NCBI GenBank assembly: GCA_046328575.1
Contig: JAXLWI010000035.1
Location: 1 to 43,886 of the forward strand
Length of the DNA stretch: 43,886 nucleotides
Source of the DNA: JAGOBP01 sp046328575
GTDB taxonomy: Bacteria; Chloroflexota; Anaerolineae; Fen-1058
Direction: 5' to 3'
Shown: positions 15,501 through 22,049 of the stretch, in pieces
How the letters are laid out: each line of letters opens with the position of its first letter
Position numbering within the stretch: position 1 is the stretch's first letter
Program-made: the position numbers and the translations under genes
Notes under the pieces: generated by a model
Databases searched by the model: none
Told to the model about the DNA's origin: nothing
Seen by the model: the letters and a program-made list of their open reading frames with translations, nothing else

Positions 15501-15770
15501 TTCGTCGAGCGAACCGTACGGTAAACCGCGCCGCTCGGCAAAATATTCGCCACGTAGTTTCAAATACTGCTGCTCGTCGATGCGGCCCGCCATAAAGGTC
15601 GGCCGATCGGCCTCGACTTCTGGCTCGTTGGCTTCGGCCCGCGGCTGTTGTGCCACAGACGACGTGGGATCATGCGTGGTCAGACTCCACATCAACAGCG
15701 CGACGAGGCCGACGATCAAACCACCTGTGATGAGGCGACTTGCGATAGACTTCCATGAACGTGACGTCAT
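12501..15770 (-). CDS. Large exported VPS10/BNR-repeat beta-propeller protein with C-terminal carbohydrate-binding-like domain
   Basis: 1089 residues; GGAGGG 4 nt upstream fixes the start at 15770. An N-terminal membrane segment (LITGGLIVGLVALLMWSL) suggests export. From about residue 110 to 870 there are repeated propeller blades marked by IAIAPSNPDIVYVGTG-like strands and Asp-box turns (TLDGGTTW, STDGGVTW, SSDSGATW, STDGGANW), as in sortilin/VPS10 and sialidase folds. RFVYLPLVVNN at about 877-887 ends the propeller. The last 200 residues (NADFDLGHVAWTES onward, with YFRYQIGSDE and FLDSLHFSS) form a jelly-roll-like module. Such proteins are common surface components; the ligand is unknown, and the sialidase catalytic set cannot be identified. 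Promoter at 15894-15922; terminator at 12420-12480. The last codons come from a heptamer repeat. Confidence 0.85.
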   Translation of the reverse strand: MTSRSWKSIASRLITGGLIVGLVALLMWSLTTHDPTSSVAQQPRAEANEPEVEADRPTFMAGRIDEQQYLKLRGEYFAERRGLPYGSLDEPRGLALRIMDQQIAAQQAAQQPQAATASQWNPIGPAPIPNGQTSNRTDPVSGRTIAIAVHPTNPNIVYVGTANGGLYRTLDGGTTWTPLMDAADSLSIGAIAIAPSNPDIVYVGTGESGQSCDSYIGVGVYRIDNASTTATLTGPINPLVTTGIAGTRAFNAVAISEILVNPTNAANIFVSTTSAQAGIGCSYPPFNTVPQQSLVGLYRSTNATAVGAIDFTKITVTTAGSVAPDTSGNREISDLAMEPGNPNVILAWVMGSTAANDGGVWRTANALAATPTFSRTQATSLGFARGELAINKVGSTVNVVAATEEGSAGILRKSTDGGVTWPTAISALGAPGAGFCSGQCWYDIAVAMDPANANLIYLGGSANGTNGSVYVRSTNGTSFVRSETGLHADMHALAVAPSNSTIVYAGNDGGIWRSSDSGATWVSKNNGSFSATQFQSVAVHPTDRNFLIGGTQDNGTQWKKADGSWFRADFGDGGYALIDQNATDTTNVTMYHTYFNQAGGLLGFARVITTGCASDNGSISNWAFRGAGYVDGTIGCGNVAVAANNGIGLFDSAVLFYAPMALGPGNPNTVYYATDRLYRSTNRGDTMTAVSQQFANGVPVTTIGISPQDDNVRIVGTRDGKIYRTMTGGNPLTDVTSASFPTNPGSATRRFVGRAVIDPNNVNTAYVTFAYYAPAGQGVWKTTNLNAATPTWTASGNGMPSVPVNAFAIDPADSNVLFAGTDIGVYQSTDGGANWAPFNSGLPRVPVFDLVFQQANRVLRAATHGRGIYEYAFVAQRFVYLPLVVNNYTAPATLPTLQNADFDLGHVAWTESSTNFPGPESLLYLGSTGGAPAAYSGTWLAWLGGADNEVSDLSQQITVPNGTGPFYLYFRYQIGSDETNCSQVTPSDTFTLRIDNTQVDGIVVCNAFNTGANWVEFSFVPDFSAYAGQTITLHLRLTNNASLNSNVFLDSLHFSSTPPAMKPQVGGWRSLPITTEAKNGEQSVRSTHK

Positions 15771-15893
15771 TGTGCCCTCCCTAGGCGTGCCATGGTGACG
15801 TGAAAGATGAGCGATCTTCAGTTGTCAGGTGGAACGGTTCAGAATGAGGAACCAATCGAGAAAAACGCACACCCCGCTCGATCAGTGGACCTG

Positions 15894-15922
15894 ATTCTAC
15901 GAGCAGGGGTAATGGTTGTCAA
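15894..15922 (-). promoter_or_regulatory. Promoter TTGACA-17-TAGAAT for the VPS10-like gene
   Basis: On the minus strand TTGACA (15917-15922) and TAGAAT (15894-15899) are separated by 17 nt. The implied leader is about 117 nt. Confidence 0.78.
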
Positions 15923-16017
15923 CCACCTTACACCAGATTCATACCTTAGTCGCATCGATCTCGCCGGTGCGGGGCGCGCTACGCAATCCACTCACTGAGT
16001 GAGGCGGGACCCTATGG

Positions 16018-16023
16018 TATAAT
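16018..16023 (+). promoter_or_regulatory. -10 element TATAAT for the stalked membrane protein
   Basis: Perfect TATAAT 69 nt before the GTG at 16093. The -35 position is taken by the palindrome at 15991-16003 and does not match the consensus, so an activator may be needed. Confidence 0.55.
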
Positions 16024-16092
16024 CCGCTCCGTCGCTTAAGCAGTTCGCCTCTGTCTCCAATCCCGGCCTGGCACACCACCGACATCGAGGAC

Positions 16093-16935
16093 GTGGCAGT
16101 GATTGTTTCGCTCCTGGCCCAATACGCCAATTGGCTGTTGCTCGTCATCGGCCTGATCGCCGCCTATGCCCTAATTCGCATGAGCCGCGCCGCTTTGCGT
16201 TCACGCCGTGCCGCTTATTACGGCTTGCGCCAGGAAGCGACACAGCAGATGCGACGGTGGGGACTGATTATGGCCGGGCTGATCGCCGTGTTGATCATCG
16301 CCGCGATTGGACTAAAAAACCTGCCACAGCCGACATCTGTAGCCGTTGTACACACACCCACTGCGCTGCCGATAGTCTCGACACCGACGCCGACGCAACC
16401 CGCCACGGCCACGCGACCTGCGCCCACGGCGACGGTCTCAGCCACGCCGACACCCGCTCCAACTAGCACCGCGACACCAACGCTCACACCGACAGTTCCG
16501 GCCGATGTGCCGACCTTATTACTCACGCCGTTGCCAGCGGCGGTGCCGCCTGCGCCCAACGCCAAGTTGACCTTGACGGCCTTTGCGTCTGTGCTTGATA
16601 ACACCGGCAATCCGGTCGATACGGGCATCGTATTTCCGCAAGGGACGCGCAGCGTGCGCGTTTTCTTCCGCGCCGCGAATGTAGATAACAACGTCACTTG
16701 GGCTGTGTTGTGCTACAAGGGGAAACAACTAGTGGATAGTTTCGTCGGTCCGTGGAAGTGGGGACCGCGTCCACAAAGCGCCCGCGCGTTCTGCGCGCTT
16801 GACGGCTCACTCGGCCTGTATCGCATCGTCGGCTATCTGGGCGTCGTCAAACAATTCGAGGCGGGCTTCAACATTATCGTACCGCCCACGCCCACTTCGA
16901 CCCCAACACCCGAACCGCTGACACCTACGCCCTAA
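16093..16935 (+). CDS. Two-span membrane protein with Pro/Thr stalk and extracytoplasmic beta domain, hypothetical
   Basis: 280 residues starting with GTG (GAGG 3 nt upstream; no better start). Two hydrophobic helices (WLLLVIGLIAAYALI at 14-30 and LIMAGLIAVLIIAAIGL at 58-74) flank a basic cytoplasmic loop. A low-complexity stalk rich in Thr, Pro and Ala (about 80-155) leads to a compact domain (NAKLTLTAFASVLDNTGNPV to FEAGFNIIV). It ends in another short TPTPEP tail. The domain has two cysteines (VLCYKG and AFCALDG) that could form a disulfide. I recognise no family. The end overlaps the convergent kinase gene by 4 nt. Confidence 0.75.
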   Translation: MAVIVSLLAQYANWLLLVIGLIAAYALIRMSRAALRSRRAAYYGLRQEATQQMRRWGLIMAGLIAVLIIAAIGLKNLPQPTSVAVVHTPTALPIVSTPTPTQPATATRPAPTATVSATPTPAPTSTATPTLTPTVPADVPTLLLTPLPAAVPPAPNAKLTLTAFASVLDNTGNPVDTGIVFPQGTRSVRVFFRAANVDNNVTWAVLCYKGKQLVDSFVGPWKWGPRPQSARAFCALDGSLGLYRIVGYLGVVKQFEAGFNIIVPPTPTSTPTPEPLTPTP

Positions 16936-18422
16936 GTGGCATCAATCTTCGGACTGGCCAACGGCAGCGGCGACAACACGCCGTTGATCGCTTCGGCCTT
17001 CTTCAGCGGCAGCCACACTGTAAACGTCGTGCCTTGCCCCGATTCGCTGCGCACGTCGATGCGGCCATTGTGCGACTGCGCGATCCAGTACGCGATCGAT
17101 AAGCCTAGGCCAGTACCACTGCCGGGCCGACTAGCACTGCCGTTAGCGGCCAATCTCGATCGGGATTTCTCCACCCGATAGAATCGCTCGAAAATCAACG
17201 GCACACCGCTGGCACCGGGGCGCAGATGCTCAGCCGGAATACCCGGCCCGGTATCCGACACGTCGACGCGGGACCATTCTTCGTCGCGAGTGACCGTCAC
17301 GGTCACTTGTCCGCCAGACGGTGTGTACTTGATCGCGTTGTCGGTGAGATTCAACAACAATTGTCGCAAGCGATCCGCATCGCCTGAGACGACCACCGGC
17401 TCAGTCGCATCTTTGCGCATGGCCACAGTCACTGAGCCGGCGATCACCTGCAATTGCCGCACCACTTCGCCCGCCAATCGATCGAGCTCGATCGCGTCCT
17501 GGCGCATCGGCAAACCGGCATCGGCCTGCGCCAGCAGCAGTAGATCGCCGACCAGTCGGATCATCCGATCGGATTCACCACGAATCGCATCGAGTGACGC
17601 GGGATCAGCGCCGCCCATGCGCTTGAGCAGATCGACGTTACCGCGAATCGTCGTCAAGGGCGTGCGCAGTTCGTGCGAAATATCGGCGATGAAACGCTGC
17701 TGCGATTTGAATAGCCCTTCCAAACGATCGAGCATGAAGTTGAACGTCTCGGCCAACCGCCCCACTTCGTCAAGTTGGCCCGGCTGTGCCACGCGCTGAT
17801 CGAGATCACGTGCGCGCGCGATGGTAGCCGCCGTCTGCGTGATGCGATCGATCGGTTGCAGCGCCTGCCGTGCCAAAAACGCACCGACCACTGCCGCCGC
17901 GGCCACCCCGATCGCGCCGCCTAATAGCATCAATGCGCCCAGTTCGCGCAGCGACTCATCGACACTGTCCAGCGGCGAAGCGACCTGCAAATAACCCACT
18001 TGTTGATCGCTGACGGCGATTGGCGCCGACAACACGCGCATGTGTGACTCGCCCATATAGACGTCGCGCGTGACGCTGTTCTGCGGCGTCACCAGCGGCA
18101 GCACTTCCGGATCAAACGGCTGATTGAACGCGCCGATATTGCGCGATTTACGCACGACCTGATAGTCCTGATCAATGATGACGACGCCCACACCGGACGC
18201 GCGGAAGATGTCCAGCTCTTCGGGCACATCGACTTGCAGGATGTTGGAGAACTGCCGGACCCGGCTGGCGCTCAAAATCTGATCGGCCGTTTCGGTGAGC
18301 TGCGCGTCGATGTTCAACCGCAGGTTATTCGAGAGGATACCGTAAATAGCCGCGCCGAGCGCAAATAGCAGCACGACCAGTACGAAGGAGTACCACAGTG
18401 TCAGACGCGTACGAATGGACAT
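16932..18422 (-). CDS. Membrane sensor histidine kinase (two-component system, OmpR-partner type)
   Basis: 496 residues from ATG 18422; a TTG 12 nt upstream is also in frame but lies in a heptamer repeat. Order: membrane helix 1 (about 12-35), extracytoplasmic sensor region (about 36-165), membrane helix 2 with a HAMP linker (ARQALQPIDRITQTAATIARARDL, about 190-235), HisKA dimerisation domain with the phospho-acceptor His250 (FIADISHELRTPLTT), and HATPase with N box (LLNLTDNAIKYTP), G1 box (VSDTGPGIP) and G2 box (GTGLGLSIAYWI). All catalytic motifs are intact. The sensor region has no recognisable ligand motif. The response regulator is upstream at 18645, separated by a terminator and a heptamer array, so expression of the two may differ. 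Confidence 0.95.
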   Translation of the reverse strand: MSIRTRLTLWYSFVLVVLLFALGAAIYGILSNNLRLNIDAQLTETADQILSASRVRQFSNILQVDVPEELDIFRASGVGVVIIDQDYQVVRKSRNIGAFNQPFDPEVLPLVTPQNSVTRDVYMGESHMRVLSAPIAVSDQQVGYLQVASPLDSVDESLRELGALMLLGGAIGVAAAAVVGAFLARQALQPIDRITQTAATIARARDLDQRVAQPGQLDEVGRLAETFNFMLDRLEGLFKSQQRFIADISHELRTPLTTIRGNVDLLKRMGGADPASLDAIRGESDRMIRLVGDLLLLAQADAGLPMRQDAIELDRLAGEVVRQLQVIAGSVTVAMRKDATEPVVVSGDADRLRQLLLNLTDNAIKYTPSGGQVTVTVTRDEEWSRVDVSDTGPGIPAEHLRPGASGVPLIFERFYRVEKSRSRLAANGSASRPGSGTGLGLSIAYWIAQSHNGRIDVRSESGQGTTFTVWLPLKKAEAINGVLSPLPLASPKIDAT

Positions 18423-18425
18423 AGC

Positions 18426-18460
18426 ATTGGACAATTAACAATGAGCCATGAATAATGACA
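18426..18460. repeat. Heptamer array, word AATGAnC (5 units)
   Basis: In-phase units ATTGGAC, AATTAAC, AATGAGC, CATGAAT, AATGACA. The array ends 3 nt from the kinase start codon and replaces a visible ribosome binding site there. The same kind of word appears in the inverted repeat at 24335-24457. Confidence 0.65.
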
Positions 18461-18585
18461 TAGCGCGGTGAAAACGCCTGAATTGAGTTTAACCGCAATT
18501 CAATGATGCCGCAACCGGCTTAAGGGGCCATGAGATGATGATGAGAGAAACGAGGTCGACTGAGCAACGGGTGGCAATGGGCAAC

Positions 18586-18630
18586 AAAAAGGGGAACGCC
18601 ACGCGGTTGATGCCGCAGTCTGCGTTCCCC
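18586..18630 (-). terminator. Intrinsic terminator between response regulator and kinase
   Basis: GGGGAACGC (18591-18599) pairs with GCGTTCCCC (18622-18630), with an inner GCGG/CCGC pair in the loop. On the minus strand the stem is followed by TTTTT (18586-18590). It is placed 15 nt past the regulator stop, inside what would normally be a two-gene operon. Confidence 0.8.
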
Positions 18631-18644
18631 GTTCCGCGGTCAGA

Positions 18645-19328
18645 TCATTCTTCCCGCAAGGCATAACCGTAGCCGCGCACCGTTTGCAGCAAACGCGGCT
18701 CATTATCGACTTCCATCTTCTGACGCAAGTAGCGCACGTACACTTCGATGATATTGCTTTCCCCGCCGAAGTCGTAGCCCCAAATACGATCGAAGATCAC
18801 TTCACGCGTCAGCACTTGGCGCGGATGCCGCATGAACAGTTCCAGCAAATCAAACTCTTTTGCGGTCAGATCGAGTTTGCGCGTGCCACGATGCACTTCA
18901 CGCGTGCCGGTGTCCATCGACAGATCGGCGACTTTCAAGACCTCGCCCTGCCCTTCACCGGCTGGTTTAGCGCGGCGCAGCAGCGCCCGCACTCGCGCGA
19001 CGAGTTCGTCGAACGCAAATGGCTTGACGAGATAATCGTCAGCGCCTGCGTCCAACCCCTGCACCCGATCAGCGATCGCGTCCTTCGCGGTCAACATCAA
19101 GATCGGCGTTGGGCCTGCCGCTCGCAACCGTCGACACACTTCCAGTCCGTCGAGGCCGGGCAGCATCCAATCGAGTATGACCAGATCGGGCGGATCGTCG
19201 CGCGCGGAGGCCAGCGCGGCCAAGCCGTCGTAGACGACGTTGACCTTATAACCCTCGAACGTCAGACCGCGATACAGCGTACCGGAAATGCCTTCATCAT
19301 CTTCAACGACGAGAATTTTGTCTGCCAT
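18645..19328 (-). CDS. OmpR/PhoB-family response regulator
   Basis: 227 residues. Receiver domain 1-120: acidic pocket Asp10-Asp11, phosphorylation site Asp53 (VILDWMLPG), the conserved Thr (LMLTAKD) and Lys (YLVKPF). DNA-binding winged helix 130-225: REVHRGTRKLDLTAKEFDLL and the recognition helix region SNIIEVYVRYLRQKM. Complete and of normal length. The kinase gene follows 222 nt downstream. The start codon is 6 nt after a TATAAT box with no ribosome site, so the messenger is probably leaderless. Target genes are unknown. Confidence 0.95.
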   Translation of the reverse strand: MADKILVVEDDEGISGTLYRGLTFEGYKVNVVYDGLAALASARDDPPDLVILDWMLPGLDGLEVCRRLRAAGPTPILMLTAKDAIADRVQGLDAGADDYLVKPFAFDELVARVRALLRRAKPAGEGQGEVLKVADLSMDTGTREVHRGTRKLDLTAKEFDLLELFMRHPRQVLTREVIFDRIWGYDFGGESNIIEVYVRYLRQKMEVDNEPRLLQTVRGYGYALREE

Positions 19329-19334
19329 GCGCGT

Positions 19335-19340
19335 ATTATA
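19335..19340 (-). promoter_or_regulatory. -10 element TATAAT of a probable leaderless response-regulator transcript
   Basis: TATAAT on the minus strand with exactly 6 nt before the ATG at 19328, the same geometry as at comEC. A weak -35 (TTTGCA, 18-nt spacer) is present. Confidence 0.65.
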
Positions 19341-19374
19341 AACTTAGCAAAACGAATGTGCAAAATTGACTGTG

Positions 19375-20196
19375 TCAATGCGGCAGCGCTGCGGCGCGGC
19401 GTGCGGCGATCCACTGCGTGGCAAAATCGACCGCCGGGCGCTGACGGAATAATCGACTGGTGGCCGAACCGATCAAGTCGCGTGTTACCGAATGAAGTAC
19501 CTCAAACGCCGCGCCCAGTTCATCGAACACATCGGAATCGATGTCAACATCCTGAAAGGTTTTCCACACCCGTTGGCCGTTGTCAAAAATCGGCGCGCCT
19601 TGCGTCATGGTTGGCGCGTACGGCGCGCGATACTCGCCGAGATGAAACGACGTATTGTTAGCGTATGGCACGCCCAACAACAAAACTGATCCATCGAGAT
19701 CATAGATACGCGCCAACGGCGACTGCTCGCCGAGGCCGAAATTCAGGGCGTGATTGGCTGTGACGAATTCGGCATGCTGGCCCCACGCCGCAAACGAGTC
19801 TTGCGGATGATAACTGCGCCGCACATCCGGCCAACTGCGAAATGTCTCGGCGATGCGGCCCATGCCGCGCGTCGGCGTCAGGCGCGGATCGAACGCTGGC
19901 ATCGTGTCACGAATGATCGGCCACCACGACTCCGGCACGGGCGGATGCTGCCACTTGGCGGGATCGGATAATTCGCCGGAGTGCGCGGGCATCACCAACG
20001 TGCCCGATGGTGTAAGCACATCAATCAAAGCTTGAATCACCGCCACCGGTCCGCCGCACACCCAGCCGATCGCGCTCAGCGACGAGTGCACGATCAACGT
20101 CATGCCTGACTGAACGCCTAACGCGCGCAGATCGGCGGCCAATGATTCGCGCGTGCGCGGTGTGTCGATGGTGTTAATTGTATCGGCTTCGCTCAT
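19375..20196 (-). CDS. Aminoglycoside N(3)-acetyltransferase-like (AAC(3)/YokD family) enzyme
   Basis: About 273 residues from ATG 20196 (GTG 20199 one codon earlier is equally possible). Family landmarks: LGVQSGMTLIVHSSLSAIGWV, GTLVMPAHSG near residue 75, the SWPDVRRSYHPQDSFAAWG segment with the conserved His and Ser, and LGEQSPLARIYDLDGSVLLLG. AAC(3) enzymes transfer acetyl from acetyl-CoA to the 3-amino group of 2-deoxystreptamine antibiotics, but many chromosomal members have other or unknown substrates, so resistance should not be assumed. It is the last gene of a three-gene operon with a GNAT protein and a small protein. Its start codon lies in a heptamer repeat shared with the stop of the gene before. 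Confidence 0.88.
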   Translation of the reverse strand: MSEADTINTIDTPRTRESLAADLRALGVQSGMTLIVHSSLSAIGWVCGGPVAVIQALIDVLTPSGTLVMPAHSGELSDPAKWQHPPVPESWWPIIRDTMPAFDPRLTPTRGMGRIAETFRSWPDVRRSYHPQDSFAAWGQHAEFVTANHALNFGLGEQSPLARIYDLDGSVLLLGVPYANNTSFHLGEYRAPYAPTMTQGAPIFDNGQRVWKTFQDVDIDSDVFDELGAAFEVLHSVTRDLIGSATSRLFRQRPAVDFATQWIAARRAAALPH

Positions 20197-20210
20197 CACT
20201 CGTCACTCGT
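20197..20210. repeat. Heptamer repeat at a gene junction, word CACTCGT (2 units plus degenerate flanks)
   Basis: Two exact CACTCGT units flanked by CGCTCAT and TATTCAA. The stop codon of the small gene (20203-20205) and the GTG/ATG start of the AAC(3)-like gene both lie in or against it. Confidence 0.6.
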
Positions 20211-20523
20211 TATTCAACGCCTTCAGTACTTTGCTCAACGCGATCAAACTCGCACCCGCGTGCGCGCCCTCGACGCCGTCCACGCTGTATTTGCGATTGA
20301 AGGAATTGGCCTGAAATTCAGGCGATTTTAGCACTTGTTCGACTTGCCGCGCCACCGCCGATCGCTGAGCGGCATCCCACGCGCGCGCCGTCTTCGTCCA
20401 GAACACGGTGTACGAAAAACCGATCGGTTCGCGGCTAGCCACGCGTTGTTCACGTTCAGTGTCCGCTTGCTGCGCTTGTGTCAATGATGGTTCAGTTTTA
20501 GCTGATCGCTTGAATAACTTCAC
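20203..20523 (-). CDS. Small soluble protein of the acetyltransferase operon, hypothetical
   Basis: About 106 residues. I choose the GTG at 20523, which overlaps the stop of the GNAT gene as GTGA, the usual sign of translational coupling; an ATG at 20544 is the alternative. The sequence is charged in the first third (KLFKRSAKTEPSLTQAQQAD) and then has IGFSYTVFWTKTARAWDAAQ and VEQVLKSPEFQANSFNRKYS. No signal peptide or membrane segment and no family I recognise. The operon position suggests a partner to one of the acetyltransferases. Confidence 0.7.
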   Translation of the reverse strand: MKLFKRSAKTEPSLTQAQQADTEREQRVASREPIGFSYTVFWTKTARAWDAAQRSAVARQVEQVLKSPEFQANSFNRKYSVDGVEGAHAGASLIALSKVLKALNNE

Positions 20524-21413
20524 AACGCTAACTCCATGATCCACAAACCAAAATGATCGGGGTTGATGGTATAGCTGGCTTTTGCCATCGCTTCAATTAG
20601 CGGCGCGTAATCACTGATGCCCGCGCTCACTTCAGGGCGATGCAATTTCGCCGCCAACGTTCGCATCTGTTGCGCTAACTCGATCAGCGCCTCAGGTTCG
20701 CCGTCCAGATGATCGACGCGCAAGCGATGCGGCGTGCCGTCTTCACTGTCCTCGTCATAGTCGCTGGGGCGCAGCACCGCCCACGCCCGCACCCGCCCCG
20801 CCGTATCTTTCACGCCATAAGCACGTTGCGAGTCAATAGTTTGCCGCATCTCGGCTTCGGTCAGCGTCTTCACCGTCCATGCATCGCGATAGGAGCCGCG
20901 TTGATAGCGCATCAAAGGCGAGTCGAGCCAAACCTTCAACGCGGGCAAATCGTCGAGCGTTAGGCGCGTCGGCGACGAAAACCGATCGGACGCGGCGGCT
21001 AGATGCGCCGAAAAAGTGAGCGTATGCTCAAAGCCCGCCTTTACACCGATGGCCTGACTGCCGACATTTTCGCCGCCTGTCATGTAGCGAATGATCTTGC
21101 CGCCGGACTTGCGCGCCAGATCAACTTGATAGCGATTGAGCGCTTCGCCAAGGCCGCGCCGCCGGTACGGCACATCGACGCGCAGACCCTCGAACCACCA
21201 CTCGTCGTCGCCGAGATCGGTCAGTTTAGCGATAGCCACGACTTGATCATCAAGGACGGCCGCCGTAAATTCACCGCGCGGATCGATCAGCCACTCGTCG
21301 AAAACGTCGGCGATGTAGTCGCTATCATCCGCGCCCCACGTGTTGCGCGTGAAGTCGAGGATGCGGGATTTGTCTTCGGATCGAACAGGACGAAAGATAG
21401 GGTGAGATGTCAT
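20520..21413 (-). CDS. GNAT-family N-acetyltransferase
   Basis: 297 residues, twice the size of a single GNAT domain. The N-terminal domain (about 1-145) contains motif A with the acetyl-CoA pyrophosphate loop (LRVDVPYRRRGLGEAL) and motif B (SQAIGVKAGFEHT). The C-terminal half (about 160-297) looks like a second, degenerate acetyltransferase-like domain ending in NPDHFGLWIMELAL, without a clear acetyl-CoA loop. Substrate unknown. First gene of the operon with the small protein and the AAC(3)-like enzyme; its stop overlaps the next start. Confidence 0.88.
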   Translation of the reverse strand: MTSHPIFRPVRSEDKSRILDFTRNTWGADDSDYIADVFDEWLIDPRGEFTAAVLDDQVVAIAKLTDLGDDEWWFEGLRVDVPYRRRGLGEALNRYQVDLARKSGGKIIRYMTGGENVGSQAIGVKAGFEHTLTFSAHLAAASDRFSSPTRLTLDDLPALKVWLDSPLMRYQRGSYRDAWTVKTLTEAEMRQTIDSQRAYGVKDTAGRVRAWAVLRPSDYDEDSEDGTPHRLRVDHLDGEPEALIELAQQMRTLAAKLHRPEVSAGISDYAPLIEAMAKASYTINPDHFGLWIMELAL

Positions 21414-21440
21414 TATTTCGACGGTAAGAGAACAAGTTTA

Positions 21441-21565
21441 GCATCCTGAGCGAAGCGTAAGCGCAGTCGACGGATGCGGGCTGTGCCATGAGTTCAATCA
21501 TTTCTTCCAAGTCGCATCCTTCGACTGCGTTTTGCGAAAAAGATGCAGAACTCCGCTCAGGATGC
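21441..21565. repeat. Palindromic intergenic repeat, GAGCGGAGCG family, copy A
   Basis: Two adjacent palindromic halves, each opening with GCATCC and closing with GGATGC (21441-21477 and 21514-21565). The halves are related to each other as inverted repeats: TGAGCGAAGCG on the left, CTCCGCTCA on the right, and AGTCGA opposite TCGACT. Copies B and C are at 26725 and 28847. Confidence 0.8.
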
Positions 21566-21627
21566 TTTCGTTATCGCTGGTAATGGGATGATACCACACC
21601 AAAAAACTCTTCCAAGTGCGACACAAT

Positions 21628-21651
21628 GTTCCGGCATAGGGATGCCGGAAC
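21628..21651. repeat. Hairpin with 10-bp stem
   Basis: GTTCCGGCAT and ATGCCGGAAC around a 4-nt AGGG loop. No T-run follows on either strand, so it is more likely a repeat or RNA-stability element than a terminator. Confidence 0.6.
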
Positions 21652-21746
21652 TACGGCTAAGTAAAAAAGCAGCGAAGGCATCCCCTTGCCATCGCTCTCT
21701 GAACAAGGTCGGCATCTTAGTGAGTGGCATTTGATTAGAGCCTGAA

Positions 21747-21983
21747 TCACACACTGCCCGCGTTAACAAAAAAGACGGCAATCGCCGCGATAAACAGCAA
21801 TTCGAGGACAATGAAGATGTTACGACTAATTTGCCGTCGCAAAAAGACGGCACTGAAGCCACCGATCGTCGCTAGCACAAACCCAACCAATCTAAGCGTA
21901 AAATTGAAGGGTTGCACACACAGCACGATCGAGACGATCAGCATGAGCCAAAGAATCAAGGATGTTTTCTGTTTAGCACCCAT
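21747..21983 (-). CDS. Small polytopic membrane protein, hypothetical
   Basis: 78 residues with three hydrophobic segments: LILWLMLIVSIVLCV, LRLVGFVLATIGGFSAVFL and IFIVLELLFIAAIAVFFV, separated by short basic turns (RRQISRN). Size and pattern fit a small inner-membrane protein. AGGA lies about 14 nt before the ATG, a rather long spacing. No family recognised. Composition is more AT-rich than the surroundings. It is isolated between repeats and the pnp terminator. Confidence 0.55.
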   Translation of the reverse strand: MGAKQKTSLILWLMLIVSIVLCVQPFNFTLRLVGFVLATIGGFSAVFLRRQISRNIFIVLELLFIAAIAVFFVNAGSV

Positions 21984-22013
21984 CGGAACTTTTGTCCTCT
22001 GATATTCGCCTAA

Positions 22014-22042
22014 AAAACAGGGGCGAGTCTAAGACTCGCCCC
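22014..22042 (-). terminator. Terminator of pnp; member of the GGGGC-n-A-n-TC palindrome group
   Basis: GGGGCGAGTCT (22020-22030) and AGACTCGCCCC (22032-22042) form a nearly perfect palindrome. On the minus strand it is followed by TGTTTTTTA. It starts 8 nt after the pnp stop codon. Confidence 0.85.
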
Positions 22043-22049
22043 ATGTTCG

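Larger units (their letters stand above)
15771..16092. other. Divergent intergenic region between the VPS10-like gene and the stalked membrane protein
   Basis: 322 nt holding two promoters that face away from each other (15894-15922 minus, 16018-16023 plus) and a 13-nt perfect palindrome CTCACTGAGTGAG at 15991-16003. The palindrome covers the -35 position of the plus-strand promoter and could be a protein-binding site. No convincing gene is present. Confidence 0.6.
21414..21746. other. 333-nt gap made mostly of palindromes
   Basis: Contains the GCATCCTGAGCG-type double palindrome (21441-21565) and a GC-rich hairpin (21628-21651). No gene or RNA family is seen. Open frames here are short and run through the repeats. 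Confidence 0.7.

Noticed and set aside
15807..15998. Short plus-strand frame in the divergent gap
   Set aside because: Covers the promoter of the VPS10-like gene and has no ribosome site or domain.
18684..19661. Plus-strand open frame over the response regulator and AAC(3)-like gene
   Set aside because: Spans two genes on the other strand and their promoter; composition is that of an antisense shadow.
19375..20196. Antibiotic-resistance determinant
   Set aside because: AAC(3)-fold is clear, but chromosomal context with a GNAT gene and no mobile element does not support calling it a resistance gene.
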